This document shows positions 55,510-64,000 of a stretch of 64,000 nt of DNA, piece by piece. Location of the stretch: positions 2,914,001 through 2,978,000 of the forward strand of contig NZ_CP048031.1 of the NCBI RefSeq assembly GCF_010092445.1. Direction: 5' to 3'. This DNA comes from Shewanella sp. Arc9-LZ (GTDB taxonomy: Bacteria; Pseudomonadota; Gammaproteobacteria; Enterobacterales; Shewanellaceae). Under the pieces are notes generated by a model. The model saw nothing but the letters and a program-made list of their open reading frames with translations. It searched no databases and was not told the origin of the DNA. The position numbers were made by a program, and so were the translations under genes. The stretch's first letter is position 1. The number at the start of each line of letters is the position of its first letter.

Positions 55510-56491
55510 ACTTGCGATTTCTATCGCCGCTATCACAGCGCTATCCCACAGCTTTTCAGCCCATGCAGAATCATGGTTTGAAGTTGAAGTGTTTGTATTT
55601 GAACGCCAACAGCCGTCTGTTGAAAAATGGCTCAATGCCACACCACCAAAGCTCAGTAAAGACACTGTGGATATCATTACGCCAGTGATCAGTACCGACA
55701 TAACCGGGGTTGCCGTTGGCTTAAATGGTTGTACTTCAACCGACTGGACCAATGGCGCCAGTAACTGTAATGACCCAAAAGTCAGTAACAGTATCGCGGC
55801 CCATCCAAGCGAAGTTCCGTTTAATATCGGAGCCAGCAAGCCGCAATCCGCATATTTAGGTCAAGGCCCATTACTGCTGGCTCAAAGCCAAGGTAAGTTT
55901 AATGACTTAATTCGAACGATCAGTCGCGAACCTTATGTTAAAAGCCTAGTGCATTTAACCTGGCAACAAAATATGCAGTCGCGTAGACGCGCTAAACCAG
56001 TGCGTATATTTGGTGGTAAGGATTTTTCAAAGAATTTTGAATATCATGGCTTAGCGGTCAAAAAAGCAACTCAAACAGAAGCCATGCCAAGCACAGAATT
56101 TGGTGCCTTAGGTAACGCTTATGAAGCGCCAAAAATAGGTCCTGTATGGGAATTAGATGGCTCGATAAACATTTATCTCAGTCATTATCTGTATATTGAA
56201 AATAATCTGGCTTTGCGTAAACCGACTCAAAAAATGCTTGAATCAAGTCCTTTAGAGTTTAATGAATATGCCGCTCTAGAAATAGAAGGTAAAAAGCAAC
56301 TAGCACCTTATTTAGAAAGCATCCCGCTTATCCAGAATCGTCGTGTGCGCAGTGGCGAGATCCACTACTTTGATCACCCGCAATTGGGTGTTGTGATGCA
56401 AATTCGAAAAATGTCTCAACCGACTAATGTTAAACCCATTGATTTAACCGAGCGTGCTACCACTAGCCAACCAGCACCTTATACTGGTTAA
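55499..56491 (+). CDS. CsiV-family periplasmic protein
   Basis: A 330-aa protein that starts with a Sec signal peptide (LRKLAISIAAITALSHSFSA). The mature part begins ESWFEVEVFVFERQQPSVEK, the pattern of the CsiV (DUF2803-like) family. It ends with RRVRSGEIHYFDHPQLGVVM, a beta region typical of the family. In Vibrio cholerae CsiV is a peptidoglycan-binding activator of the amidase-regulating lytic system; transfer of that role here is inference. I chose the GTG at 55499 because GGAG lies 7 bases upstream and it places the signal peptide at the N-terminus; an earlier ATG at 55460 lies inside mfd. It overlaps mfd by 11 bases. Confidence 0.87.
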   Translation: MLRKLAISIAAITALSHSFSAHAESWFEVEVFVFERQQPSVEKWLNATPPKLSKDTVDIITPVISTDITGVAVGLNGCTSTDWTNGASNCNDPKVSNSIAAHPSEVPFNIGASKPQSAYLGQGPLLLAQSQGKFNDLIRTISREPYVKSLVHLTWQQNMQSRRRAKPVRIFGGKDFSKNFEYHGLAVKKATQTEAMPSTEFGALGNAYEAPKIGPVWELDGSINIYLSHYLYIENNLALRKPTQKMLESSPLEFNEYAALEIEGKKQLAPYLESIPLIQNRRVRSGEIHYFDHPQLGVVMQIRKMSQPTNVKPIDLTERATTSQPAPYTG

Positions 56492-56511
56492 CAGCTCGAT
56501 AGCTTAAGACT

Positions 56512-56541
56512 AAAAAACCGGATCAATTGATCCGGTTTTTT
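56512..56541. terminator. Bidirectional intrinsic terminator between csiV and nagZ
   Basis: A perfect 30-bp palindrome (AAAAAACCGGATCAA and its complement) 20 bases after the csiV stop and about 90 bases beyond the convergent nagZ stop. A and T runs flank the GC core, so it can act in both directions. Confidence 0.9.
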
Positions 56542-56629
56542 TGCTTAATGGCCTGCTCATTTACTCGACAACCTCTGCCCGGGAGAATAAATACGCCCCC
56601 TTAACTCGAGCTGTGGTTATTGAGACAAT

Positions 56630-57655
56630 CTACAATGATTGTGCAATGCGAGTAATGTCCATCGTCAATTGCTGCGCAGCTTGCCAACGCGATTGTTGCT
56701 CAAGCGCCTGCAAGGATTGTGCAGTATTACCCTTTAGCGATAATGCGGTATGTGTAGGCTCTGCAGCAGGCCAATCAAACTCGGTTAATAAAGCATTAAC
56801 ACCAACAGGATCATTACAGACCAAGATCATATCACAACCAGCATCTAATGCCGCTTTAGCACGGCCAAGGTAATTACCAGCAAAACTGGCGCCCTTCATG
56901 CCTAAGTCGTCAGAAAAAATCACCCCATCAAAACCTAATTGTTGACGTAAAATAGTTTGTAGCCAGTAAGATGAAAAGCCAGCGGGATTAGGATCAATAT
57001 TTGAATAAACCACATGTGCTGGCATCACACCTTGTAGCTGCTGAGAACCTATCAAGAGCTTAAATGGCTGCATATCAAAAGCTTCCACTTGCTCTTTAGT
57101 CCTTGGATCAACTGGCATGGCAATATGTGAATCGGCAGCAACACTGCCATGACCAGGAAAATGTTTTCCTACCGCAGCCATACCGGCCTCATTCATGCCA
57201 ATGATAAACTGCTGAGCTAATGCACTGACTTCATCAGGATTTGCACTAAAACTGCGCTTTCCAATCACTTCACTTATACCATTTACGTCTAAAACAGGCG
57301 CAAAACTTAAATCAATATCACACGCTAACAGCTCAACTGCCATTAAAAAGCCACACTCTTTCGCCCATTGTTTAGCTAATGTTAAATCGCCTTTAGCGGC
57401 AGGTAAAATATCACCCATGGCAGGAATTAAACTAAAACCTTCACGAAAACGTTGAACTCGGCCACCTTCATGATCGACCGCAATTAATAATTCAGGGCGA
57501 ATACTGCGAACACTTTTAACCAATTCAATTAATTGACTTTTATTTTCACAGTTGCGACTAAACAATATAATACCACCCACTTGCGGATGCTGTAATTGCT
57601 CAGTTTCTGTTGCAGATACAGTTAAACCTGCAAGATCCATCATTAAATAGCTCAA
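56630..57655 (-). CDS. nagZ: Beta-N-acetylhexosaminidase NagZ
   Basis: A 341-aa cytoplasmic GH3 glycosidase that removes GlcNAc from anhydro-muropeptides in cell-wall recycling. GH3 landmarks are VDHEGGRVQRFREGF (60-74), the KHFPGHG signature (164-170) with catalytic His177 in SHIAMPVD, and the nucleophile Asp in VIFSDDLGMKGA (about 249). The longest frame starts with TTG at 57655, with GGGAAAG upstream, and gives an N-terminus matching homologues (SYLMMDLAG). An ATG at 57643 is the alternative. It stands alone, facing csiV. Confidence 0.95.
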   Translation of the reverse strand: MSYLMMDLAGLTVSATETEQLQHPQVGGIILFSRNCENKSQLIELVKSVRSIRPELLIAVDHEGGRVQRFREGFSLIPAMGDILPAAKGDLTLAKQWAKECGFLMAVELLACDIDLSFAPVLDVNGISEVIGKRSFSANPDEVSALAQQFIIGMNEAGMAAVGKHFPGHGSVAADSHIAMPVDPRTKEQVEAFDMQPFKLLIGSQQLQGVMPAHVVYSNIDPNPAGFSSYWLQTILRQQLGFDGVIFSDDLGMKGASFAGNYLGRAKAALDAGCDMILVCNDPVGVNALLTEFDWPAAEPTHTALSLKGNTAQSLQALEQQSRWQAAQQLTMDITRIAQSL

Positions 57656-57888
57656 ATCTTTCCCTTATCTATATAGCTGACAATCATGCCAGGTTAATCC
57701 AGTCACATTATGCATCAAGTATAAGGCTGGCTAATGTGAGAATAATGCATCAAAAAATCTAATGAACTGTCATTGATTAATGTGTGGGATACTCTACCAA
57801 GAATAAGAGATAAACCGCCAACATTACTTTTGACGATTATACTCACTTATAACGAAAACAATAAACGACTCAGCAAGGGTTAAACAAC

Positions 57889-59265
57889 ATGATTAGCGTA
57901 TTTGACATGTTCAAAATTGGTATCGGTCCTTCTAGCTCACATACAGTGGGTCCTATGAAGGCAGGTAAAATTTTTATACAGCATGTCGCTGATAATAATT
58001 TATTAGCGAATACCGATGAGTTACAAGCAGAATTATTTGGATCTTTAGGCCAAACAGGTAAAGGTCACGGCACAGGAAAAGCGGTCATTTTAGGCCTGAT
58101 GGGTGAAGATCCAGAAACCGTAGATACCGATGGGATTGATGCCATTTTAGACATTGTGTCTACGACTCAAAAACTTACCTTAGCAGACGGACGTCAGGTG
58201 AAATTTACTCGCGAAGAAGGGGTAACCTACCACAGACGTAAAACCTTACCTGCACATGCTAATGCCATGACCTTATATGCATTGTCTAAAGGCGAATGCA
58301 TATATCAGCGTACCTATTATTCAGTTGGCGGCGGGTTTATTCTTGATGAAGATGAAATCACTCAACGTAATGCGTCTCCAGCAACGCCAATAGAACAAGC
58401 ACCTTACGACTTTAATAGTGCATTGCAATTGCTGCAATTGTGCTGCGACAACGGCTTAAGTATTTCATCATTAATGATGGCCAATGAACTTAGCATTGCC
58501 AGTGAAGATGATATCAAGCAAGGTTTGTGGAAAATTTGGCAAACCATGAAAAACTGCGTTGAACGTGGTTATCACAAAGAAGGCATATTGCCAGGCGGTT
58601 TAAAATTACGCCGACGTGCGCCAGCACTCTACCGTCGTCTAAAAGCGGAAGGGCGAAATAACACTGACCCATTGACCGCTATGGACTGGGTCGATTTATT
58701 TGCTTTATCGGTTAACGAGCAAAATGCCGCAGGCGACCGCGTTGTTACAGCGCCAACAAACGGCGCAGCAGGGATTATCCCAGCAGTATTGTGTTACTAC
58801 GATATGTTTGTGCAAGAAGTCGATATCGATGTGTGCAGCCGCTATCTGTTAACCGCTGCTGCCATTGGTATTTTGTACAAGAAAAATGCCTCGATTTCTG
58901 GCGCTGAAGTGGGTTGCCAAGGTGAAGTGGGCGTAGCCTGTTCAATGGCAGCCGGTGCGTTAACTGAAATCATGGGCGGAACCGTAGAACAGGTTGAGAA
59001 CGCCGCTGAAATTGGCATGGAACATAACTTAGGTTTAACCTGCGATCCAGTTGGCGGCCTAGTCCAAGTACCTTGTATTGAACGTAATGCTATGGGTGCT
59101 GTAAAAGCGATTAATGCTTCACGCATGGCACTTCGCGGTGACGGTAATCACAAAGTGTCACTGGATAAAGTCATTAAAACGATGATGGAAACCGGTAAAG
59201 ACATGCGCAGTAAATACAAAGAAACAGCAAAAGGCGGTCTTGCGGTGAATATCGTCGAGTGTTAA
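57889..59265 (+). CDS. sdaA: L-serine ammonia-lyase (iron-sulfur type)
   Basis: A 458-aa single-chain L-serine dehydratase that makes pyruvate and ammonia. The N-terminal domain has the hallmark [16 protein letters not shown]. The C-terminal catalytic domain has [37 protein letters not shown] and [19 protein letters not shown], whose cysteines bind the [4Fe-4S] cluster. AAGGG lies 9 bases before the ATG. It is monocistronic with its own terminator. E. coli SdaA and SdaB have the same layout; the sequence does not decide between those names. Confidence 0.96.
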   Translation: MISVFDMFKIGIGPSSSHTVGPMKAGKIFIQHVADNNLLANTDELQAELFGSLGQTGKGHGTGKAVILGLMGEDPETVDTDGIDAILDIVSTTQKLTLADGRQVKFTREEGVTYHRRKTLPAHANAMTLYALSKGECIYQRTYYSVGGGFILDEDEITQRNASPATPIEQAPYDFNSALQLLQLCCDNGLSISSLMMANELSIASEDDIKQGLWKIWQTMKNCVERGYHKEGILPGGLKLRRRAPALYRRLKAEGRNNTDPLTAMDWVDLFALSVNEQNAAGDRVVTAPTNGAAGIIPAVLCYYDMFVQEVDIDVCSRYLLTAAAIGILYKKNASISGAEVGCQGEVGVACSMAAGALTEIMGGTVEQVENAAEIGMEHNLGLTCDPVGGLVQVPCIERNAMGAVKAINASRMALRGDGNHKVSLDKVIKTMMETGKDMRSKYKETAKGGLAVNIVEC

Positions 59266-59297
59266 TTCACGTATTCATTTAATCTGCTCAATTCGAC

Positions 59298-59328
59298 ATG
59301 CCTGTTAGCGAACCTAACAGGCATTTTT
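59298..59328 (+). terminator. Intrinsic terminator of sdaA
   Basis: An 11-bp stem (ATGCCTGTTAG and its complement) with a 5-base loop, followed by TTTTT, starting 33 bases after the sdaA stop. Confidence 0.92.
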
Positions 59329-59474
59329 GTATGCCTTAAATGGCGAGTTAACCTGTTAATGATTCATCGTGAAATCAATTAACCGAACAACCTATTTTCC
59401 CTTGTACCAAAACCAGATAACAAGATGGTAGAAAATGCATACGAATATGCCCGAAGCAAGACAGACCTTTGCCC

Positions 59475-59942
59475 TTAGTGAGCTGGTGCGAGGTCAACAT
59501 AAGCTTTGGTTCCCCAAAGTGGAACGGTCGAAAGGCTGTGTTTGAAGCTTCCCGATGTTTCTTTGGTAGAGTAAGAGACATACATTAACGTTTGATTTTC
59601 AGCATCGAATATTCTTCTGATTTTCATGGTTTTGAAAAATATACTTTTTGATTTTTTAAACACAACTTCACCAGATTTACTTTTATCTATTTGTGCAATC
59701 ATATCGGTGGTGATTTCCCCTGTTTGTCTGCAAGAAATAGAACTATCACTTGGATCTGAAAAACTAAGATTTTCTTCTATTGAGGCGATGTGACAAGTGA
59801 CACCTGTTACGATGTCATCCTTTAAAATGTTTAATTTTATGTCTTGTGTCGTAAACATCCCAAGTGATACATCACCGACTTCATTGTCAGAACAAGCCGT
59901 AAGAAGTGCCGTTAACCCTAGCACTATTAGCATTTTTTTCAT
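59475..59942 (-). CDS. creA: CreA-family lipoprotein
   Basis: A 155-aa protein with a lipoprotein-type signal peptide (MKKMLIVLGLTALLTAC). The mature part has VGDVSLGMFTTQDIKLNILK, GVTCHIASIE and FKTMKIRRIFDAENQTLMYV, matching the CreA family. CreA's biochemical role is unknown. ATG 59942 is chosen because AGGTG lies just upstream; an in-frame GTG lies nine bases earlier. E. coli creA is with creBCD, but no such genes are visible here. Confidence 0.9.
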   Translation of the reverse strand: MKKMLIVLGLTALLTACSDNEVGDVSLGMFTTQDIKLNILKDDIVTGVTCHIASIEENLSFSDPSDSSISCRQTGEITTDMIAQIDKSKSGEVVFKKSKSIFFKTMKIRRIFDAENQTLMYVSYSTKETSGSFKHSLSTVPLWGTKAYVDLAPAH

Positions 59943-60010
59943 CGGTAACACCTTTTAATATTATGAGTTTATATCATCAAAATAGGTTGTTATAAAAAAT
60001 TGAGATGTTC

Positions 60011-60052
60011 TGTCATTAAAGGTAAACCATTATGGCTATGCCTTTAATGACA
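60011..60052. repeat. 12-bp inverted repeat between yegD and creA
   Basis: TGTCATTAAAGG and its perfect complement flank an 18-base loop that itself contains CCAT/ATGG. The minus-strand flank has no T run. It could be an mRNA-processing hairpin, a weak terminator for yegD, or an operator for creA. The rest of the gap (59943-60267) holds the 19-bp duplication and a short GC-rich patch at about 60066-60082, with no gene. Confidence 0.5.
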
Positions 60053-60203
60053 AATAAGTCCACACTGACGCGCGGCCGCCGCAAGCCATAATAATAACTA
60101 ACATTGTCATCATTTTGGTGATCACTATAATCATATTAATTGACCATATTGATGGCAGACAAAGCATGCTGGTTGATCATTCTACTATTAGCACAATGAC
60201 CAA

Positions 60204-60241
60204 CCTTTAGCATAACCATCAGCCTTTAACATAACCATCAG
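60204..60241. repeat. Tandem duplication of a 19-bp unit
   Basis: Two copies of CCTTTAGCATAACCATCAG, differing at one base (A for G), run at 60204-60222 and 60223-60241. They lie about 27 bases after the yegD stop on the minus strand. This looks like a slippage duplication of no obvious function. Confidence 0.85.
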
Positions 60242-60267
60242 CCTTCGCGAGCTAAGTGCAATGAATT

Positions 60268-61674
60268 TTAGTTAAATGCACTTTGAGCACAACGGGTTAA
60301 ACCTGCTGTTACCGAACCGAAATGGTCACCCACCACCACTTTGGCATTGGGGTAAACACTAGCAATTTTATTGTATATAGCTGGGCTTCGGGCCGTACCG
60401 CCTGTTACATATACAATATCAGGACTGGTTGGCATATCGCAATCTTGTTGCTCCGCTTTGGCGATAGCCGTTTGCATAGCTTGTTTCATTAATGCTTCAA
60501 CTTTCGCTAAGGGATCATTAATGGCTTGCTCAAACTGTGCTGCTGTTAATGGGACTAACAGCCCCTTTTCAATAAAATCTAACGAACATAGAATGGTGTC
60601 ATTGTCTGACAAACTGATTTTCGCTGCTTCAGCTTGGCGTACCACTTGATAACTCATTTGATTCTTTTGTACTTTTTGTAAACGAACTAATAGTTCAGGC
60701 TGCTGCGCTTCTTTGATTAGCTGCTCAACTAACTTACGAGAAGGTAAACTAACAAAGTCACGTTGGGCACTAATATCATTGACGGCCACCGCGTTCCAAA
60801 AAGGTGTTCTTGGCATAGGTTTACCGTTAATCATTAACGTGTCTGCACCAAAGCTTGGCATCAATCCAGTCATCGCTAATGCGATATCTAAATCGTTACC
60901 ACCAATCCGTTGACCTGAATGGCCAAAGCAGTCTGGGCTGCGGTCTTGTTGCTTAATGTAGGACGGCCCCATCTTTACCACTGAACAATCTGTCGTACCA
61001 CCGCCAACATCGACCACTAACACGGTATTGTCATCGCTAAGGTTTGATTCAAAATCCATACCTGCAGCTAAAGGTTCAAATAAAAACCTCACATCAGTAA
61101 AGCCTGAACGAGTAGCCGCCAGGCGTAAAATAGTTTCAGCTTGTTGATTACTGTCTTGGCCACCTATGCCTTGAAAATTAACCGGTCGACCTATCACCGC
61201 ATGGCTCGCTGCGCTAAGCGATTTTGCGTTTAACGCTTTATCGGCTAGTGTTTTAACATGTTGCATCATCAAGGTGACAATGTCTTCAAATAAGGCTATT
61301 TGTTCAACACGTAATCCATTGGCACCTAAAAAAGACTTTGGAGAACGGACATAGAAACCTTCTTCAGGCATGTCTAAATAAGCATCTATCGCAGCTTGGC
61401 CAACAAATACGGCTTGTTCATTCGGCGACAGATCAAGCTCATGGCGCATTTGTTTAGCACGCATTAACTGAGAACTGCGTAAATGAGAATACTCTGCTTT
61501 TAAGTGTTCTGGTAATCCTTGGTATACCGCCTCGGCAATAAGCTCGCGATCCATTGCGTACAACGTTGAAGGCATAAAATCCGAATGAGTTGATAATGGT
61601 AATAACGATACCGCATCATCAATCATTACCCCAATCGCACAGTTGGCACTGCCGTAATCAAATCCAACAAACAT
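60268..61674 (-). CDS. yegD: Hsp70-family protein YegD
   Basis: A 468-aa actin/Hsp70-fold ATPase that lacks a DnaK-type C-terminal substrate domain. The N-terminal phosphate loop is VGFDYGSANCAIGVM. The second phosphate loop is VLVVDVGGGTTDCSVVKMG, and the adenosine region is IVYVTGGTARSPAIYNKIA. These match E. coli YegD, whose client is unknown. ATG 61674 is preferred over one at 61692 because GAAGGT lies just upstream and homologues start MF-GFDYG. It is monocistronic. Confidence 0.93.
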   Translation of the reverse strand: MFVGFDYGSANCAIGVMIDDAVSLLPLSTHSDFMPSTLYAMDRELIAEAVYQGLPEHLKAEYSHLRSSQLMRAKQMRHELDLSPNEQAVFVGQAAIDAYLDMPEEGFYVRSPKSFLGANGLRVEQIALFEDIVTLMMQHVKTLADKALNAKSLSAASHAVIGRPVNFQGIGGQDSNQQAETILRLAATRSGFTDVRFLFEPLAAGMDFESNLSDDNTVLVVDVGGGTTDCSVVKMGPSYIKQQDRSPDCFGHSGQRIGGNDLDIALAMTGLMPSFGADTLMINGKPMPRTPFWNAVAVNDISAQRDFVSLPSRKLVEQLIKEAQQPELLVRLQKVQKNQMSYQVVRQAEAAKISLSDNDTILCSLDFIEKGLLVPLTAAQFEQAINDPLAKVEALMKQAMQTAIAKAEQQDCDMPTSPDIVYVTGGTARSPAIYNKIASVYPNAKVVVGDHFGSVTAGLTRCAQSAFN

Positions 61675-61879
61675 TGACTTACCTTCTGTCATCTAATCGA
61701 AAAAAGCGCTCAAAATAACACACTTATGACACTTGCTAAACCCTTTATCACTGTTTTATCTCCCGCTTGGGTAAAGCGAGTCCCTTATCTTAAAAGGCAA
61801 TGCTGTATATGGCGTTTAAAATGATAAAAATCTAACTAACCTGAAATAGGGTAACTATTAATACTGTGCCCATAACAAA

Positions 61880-61908
61880 AAAGCCCAATCTTATGTAGAT
61901 TGGGCTTT
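61880..61908 (-). terminator. Intrinsic terminator of trhO
   Basis: A 12-bp stem (AAAGCCCAATCT and its complement) with a 5-base loop, 20 bases after the trhO stop. On the minus strand the stem runs into GGGCTTTTTTG, giving a T tract. Confidence 0.9.
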
Positions 61909-61928
61909 CGTTTTAGCAAAGGTATTCA

Positions 61929-63005
61929 TTAGCCTTTGTTATTCAGTTTTTCTTGTGCTTTACGCTGAGCTTCTTTTTGTTGGCGACGAGCATCAATCAC
62001 TTGCTTTACATCGCTACCAATATGCGCTTCACCGCGTTGCTTAGCTAATTGGACTTGACGTTCACGTTCAATAAACCGCTGACGTTGTTCTTCAGGCACT
62101 TTATCAATGCAATGTGGACAGCTGACTCCTTGAACATAGGCTTCAGTTTGTTTTTCTGCTTCAGTAATTGGCATACGACAAGCATTACACTGATCGTATT
62201 GACCTTTTTCTAAGCTGTGATTTACCGCTACGCGGTTATCAAACACAAAGCATTCACCTTCCCATAAGCTTTGCTCTTGCTCGACTTCTTCAAGATATTT
62301 TAATATGCCGCCTTCAAGATGATATACCTCATCAAAGCCCTGCTCTTTCAAATATGCAGTAGATTTTTCACAGCGAATACCACCGGTACAAAACATCGCC
62401 ACTTTTTTGTGTTTAGCCGGATCTAAATTTTGCTTCACATATTCAGGAAACTCACGGAAAGTCTCGGTTACTGGATTAACAGCATTTTTAAAAGTACCAA
62501 TCTTCACTTCGTAATCATTACGGGTATCAACCAACACCACATCTGGATCTGAAATAAGTGCATTCCAGTCTTTAGGTTTCACATAGGTCCCGACGACTTT
62601 ACGAGGATCAATACCTTCAATACCCATAGTCACAATTTCTTTTTTCAGCTTCACTTTGGTGCGATAAAACGGCATTTCAGCGTCAAAAGATAGCTTAGTC
62701 ACGATATTATCTAAACCAGGTTGAGTGCCCAACCAGGCCAATAAAATATCAATCGCTGATGAGGTTCCTGCAACAGTGCCATTAATGCCTTCTTGAGCAA
62801 GCAACAAAGTGCCTTTGATTTCGTTTTGTTCCATGACACTCAGCAATGGCTGACGAACGGCCTCAAAATGCGGTAATGCCACGAATTTATATAACGCGCA
62901 CACAGCGACTTGGGCTTGAGATGCAGCTGTTATAGCTTTTTGAATAGGTTCTTGTTTAGGCTCTTGTTTAGGCTCTTGTTTAGACGCTTGTTTAGGTTGT
63001 TGCAT
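61929..63005 (-). CDS. trhO: tRNA uridine(34) hydroxylase TrhO (YceA, rhodanese family)
   Basis: A 358-aa enzyme of 5-hydroxyuridine synthesis at the wobble position. The conserved core starts [17 protein letters not shown] (about 36) and has [14 protein letters not shown], then a rhodanese domain with [15 protein letters not shown] (Cys206 catalytic, Cys212). Near the C-terminus come two C-x2-C pairs (CNAC and CPHC). An added N-terminal segment of about 30 residues is made of Lys-Gln-Glu-Pro repeats (see 62947-62994) and is not part of the family core. GGAG lies about 11 bases before the ATG. It is monocistronic with a terminator. Confidence 0.95.
   Translation of the reverse strand: MQQPKQASKQEPKQEPKQEPIQKAITAASQAQVAVCALYKFVALPHFEAVRQPLLSVMEQNEIKGTLLLAQEGINGTVAGTSSAIDILLAWLGTQPGLDNIVTKLSFDAEMPFYRTKVKLKKEIVTMGIEGIDPRKVVGTYVKPKDWNALISDPDVVLVDTRNDYEVKIGTFKNAVNPVTETFREFPEYVKQNLDPAKHKKVAMFCTGGIRCEKSTAYLKEQGFDEVYHLEGGILKYLEEVEQEQSLWEGECFVFDNRVAVNHSLEKGQYDQCNACRMPITEAEKQTEAYVQGVSCPHCIDKVPEEQRQRFIERERQVQLAKQRGEAHIGSDVKQVIDARRQQKEAQRKAQEKLNNKG
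62947..62994. repeat. 12-bp coding tandem repeat in the trhO N-terminus
   Basis: About four copies of a 12-base unit (GGCTCTTGTTTA on the plus strand) run inside trhO. The two central copies are identical and the flanking copies are degenerate. Each unit encodes four residues (Lys-Gln-Glu-Pro), so copy changes stay in frame. Confidence 0.85.
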
Positions 63006-63242
63006 AAAAATGAGGTCTCCGCTGGCTGGAACTTAATTTCCAGTGCATATTACTGTGCATATAAATAAGGTCTGCACACTGTGCACAGACTCAAAAAAAC
63101 GGCCGAAAGTATACCTAAATCACAGTCAAAAAAATACTAAAACCAGCAGATGTACTTTTTTACAATGTTGGTAGCGGTTAATTTTGGGTTTTCAGCCAAG
63201 AAACGTTACTCTATTAGCAAGACATCATTTTATAGACACCTA

Positions 63243-63959
63243 ATGAATTCTGCCATTTTGTACACCTTTCGTCGTTGCCCTTATGCTATGCGAGCACGTA
63301 TTAGTCTTCATTTGAGCCAACTGAATCCGTTAGTGCGTGAAATAGAGCTTAAAAATAAACCCGCAGAGCTGATCACCATTTCGGCCAAAGGCACAGTGCC
63401 GGTTTTAGAGTTTACTAACGGCCAAGTGATCAGTGAAAGTCTAGATATTATGCGCTTTGTATTAACTGAACACCCAGCGCCAGAAAACTATTACTTAACC
63501 ACAGAAGAGTATCAAGTCCTGCAATACTGGTTAGATAAATCAATGACTGAATCGCTCATTAATGCCAATGATAATCAATTTAAACCATGGTTAGATAAAT
63601 ATAAGTATGCCGACAGGTTCCCTGAATACAGTCAACTTTGGTATCGACAACAGGCAGAGCTGTTTATTCAGTTGTTGGAAAGGCAGTTGCTGCAACACAA
63701 CTATTTGTGTACCGACAGCCCAACACTAGCTGATTTTGCTATTTTTCCGTTTATTCGACAGTTTGCTAATGTTGAACCTTCGTGGTTTGACACCATGCCA
63801 TACCCTAAAGTTAACGCTTGGTTAACCACATTAATCAATAGCCCGCTATTTAACGTGACCATGTGCAAATATCCATTGTGGTTACCACAAAAAACTTTGA
63901 TTTACCTCAAACATTCAGTACGTAATGATGGACAAGTAATACCTTTGTGCAAAAATTAA
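63243..63959 (+). CDS. Glutathione S-transferase-family protein
   Basis: A 238-aa protein with an N-terminal thioredoxin-fold domain (ILYTFRRCPYAMRARISL, with Cys13-Pro14-Tyr15 in the place of the catalytic residue). The glutathione-binding strand GTVPVLEF is followed by ISESLDIMRF. The helical C-terminal domain has PTLADFAIFPFIRQF, the GST Asp N-cap motif. A frame opens upstream at 63150 but adds about 31 residues with no domain match. I prefer ATG 63243, although no strong ribosome-binding site is seen. The substrate is unknown. Confidence 0.85.
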   Translation: MNSAILYTFRRCPYAMRARISLHLSQLNPLVREIELKNKPAELITISAKGTVPVLEFTNGQVISESLDIMRFVLTEHPAPENYYLTTEEYQVLQYWLDKSMTESLINANDNQFKPWLDKYKYADRFPEYSQLWYRQQAELFIQLLERQLLQHNYLCTDSPTLADFAIFPFIRQFANVEPSWFDTMPYPKVNAWLTTLINSPLFNVTMCKYPLWLPQKTLIYLKHSVRNDGQVIPLCKN

Positions 63960-64000
63960 AAAATTATGAATATTTAATGGTTTACGGGCTATTAATCGGA

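Noticed and set aside
62947..62994. CRISPR-like repeat array
   Set aside because: The units are 12 bp with no spacers and stay in frame within trhO, so this is a coding tandem repeat.

Overview
The window looks like a chromosomal segment of a marine gammaproteobacterium, most probably Shewanella. The clues are the housekeeping neighbourhood (comEC-msbA-lpxK-Trm112, lolCDE, a PilZ gene, mfd-csiV, nagZ, sdaA, creA, yegD, trhO), a DUF3624 gene, a lipoprotein with a GlyGly-CTERM-like tail, and AT-rich intergenic DNA. This rests on family recognition only; no alignment was run.

Region 1 (1-29919) is an essentially complete type VI secretion system (T6SS) locus, transcribed almost entirely on the minus strand. 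Read in transcription order it has three blocks. The first is ppkA-tagH(FHA)-tssJ-tssK-tssL(OmpA)-tssM-tagF-pppA (29108 to 17518): the membrane complex plus its threonine-phosphorylation control. After a 287-bp gap comes tssA-tssB-tssC-tssC2-tagJ-tssE-tssF-tssG-clpV (17230 to 5746): sheath, baseplate and sheath-recycling ATPase, in the order of the classical imp locus. After a 366-bp gap come hcp, a perfect hairpin, then vgrG, a 117-aa orphan, a PAAR tip gene, a HEAT-like helical protein, a thiolase-fold-like protein and the start of one more gene that leaves the window. A small OmpA-type lipoprotein is transcribed divergently from ppkA. Unusual points are two sheath large-subunit paralogues, a peptidoglycan-binding domain on TssL, and the unexplained genes downstream of vgrG.

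Region 2 (30315-40856) is accessory: a probable rhombosortase-target lipoprotein, a tripartite-type RND efflux operon (lipoprotein adaptor plus two tandem inner-membrane permeases, with a sigma-54-like promoter upstream), a 16-bp tandem repeat, an exported metallo-beta-lactamase-fold hydrolase and a divergent kinase-like protein.

Region 3 (41211-63959) is core genome: lipid A and lipoprotein export (msbA, lpxK, lolCDE), DNA uptake (comEC), transcription-coupled repair (mfd), cell-wall recycling (nagZ), serine catabolism (sdaA), an Hsp70-like protein (yegD), tRNA modification (trhO) and a glutathione-transferase-like protein. Several intrinsic terminators separate these units. I saw no tRNA, rRNA, CRISPR array, insertion sequence or prophage integrase.
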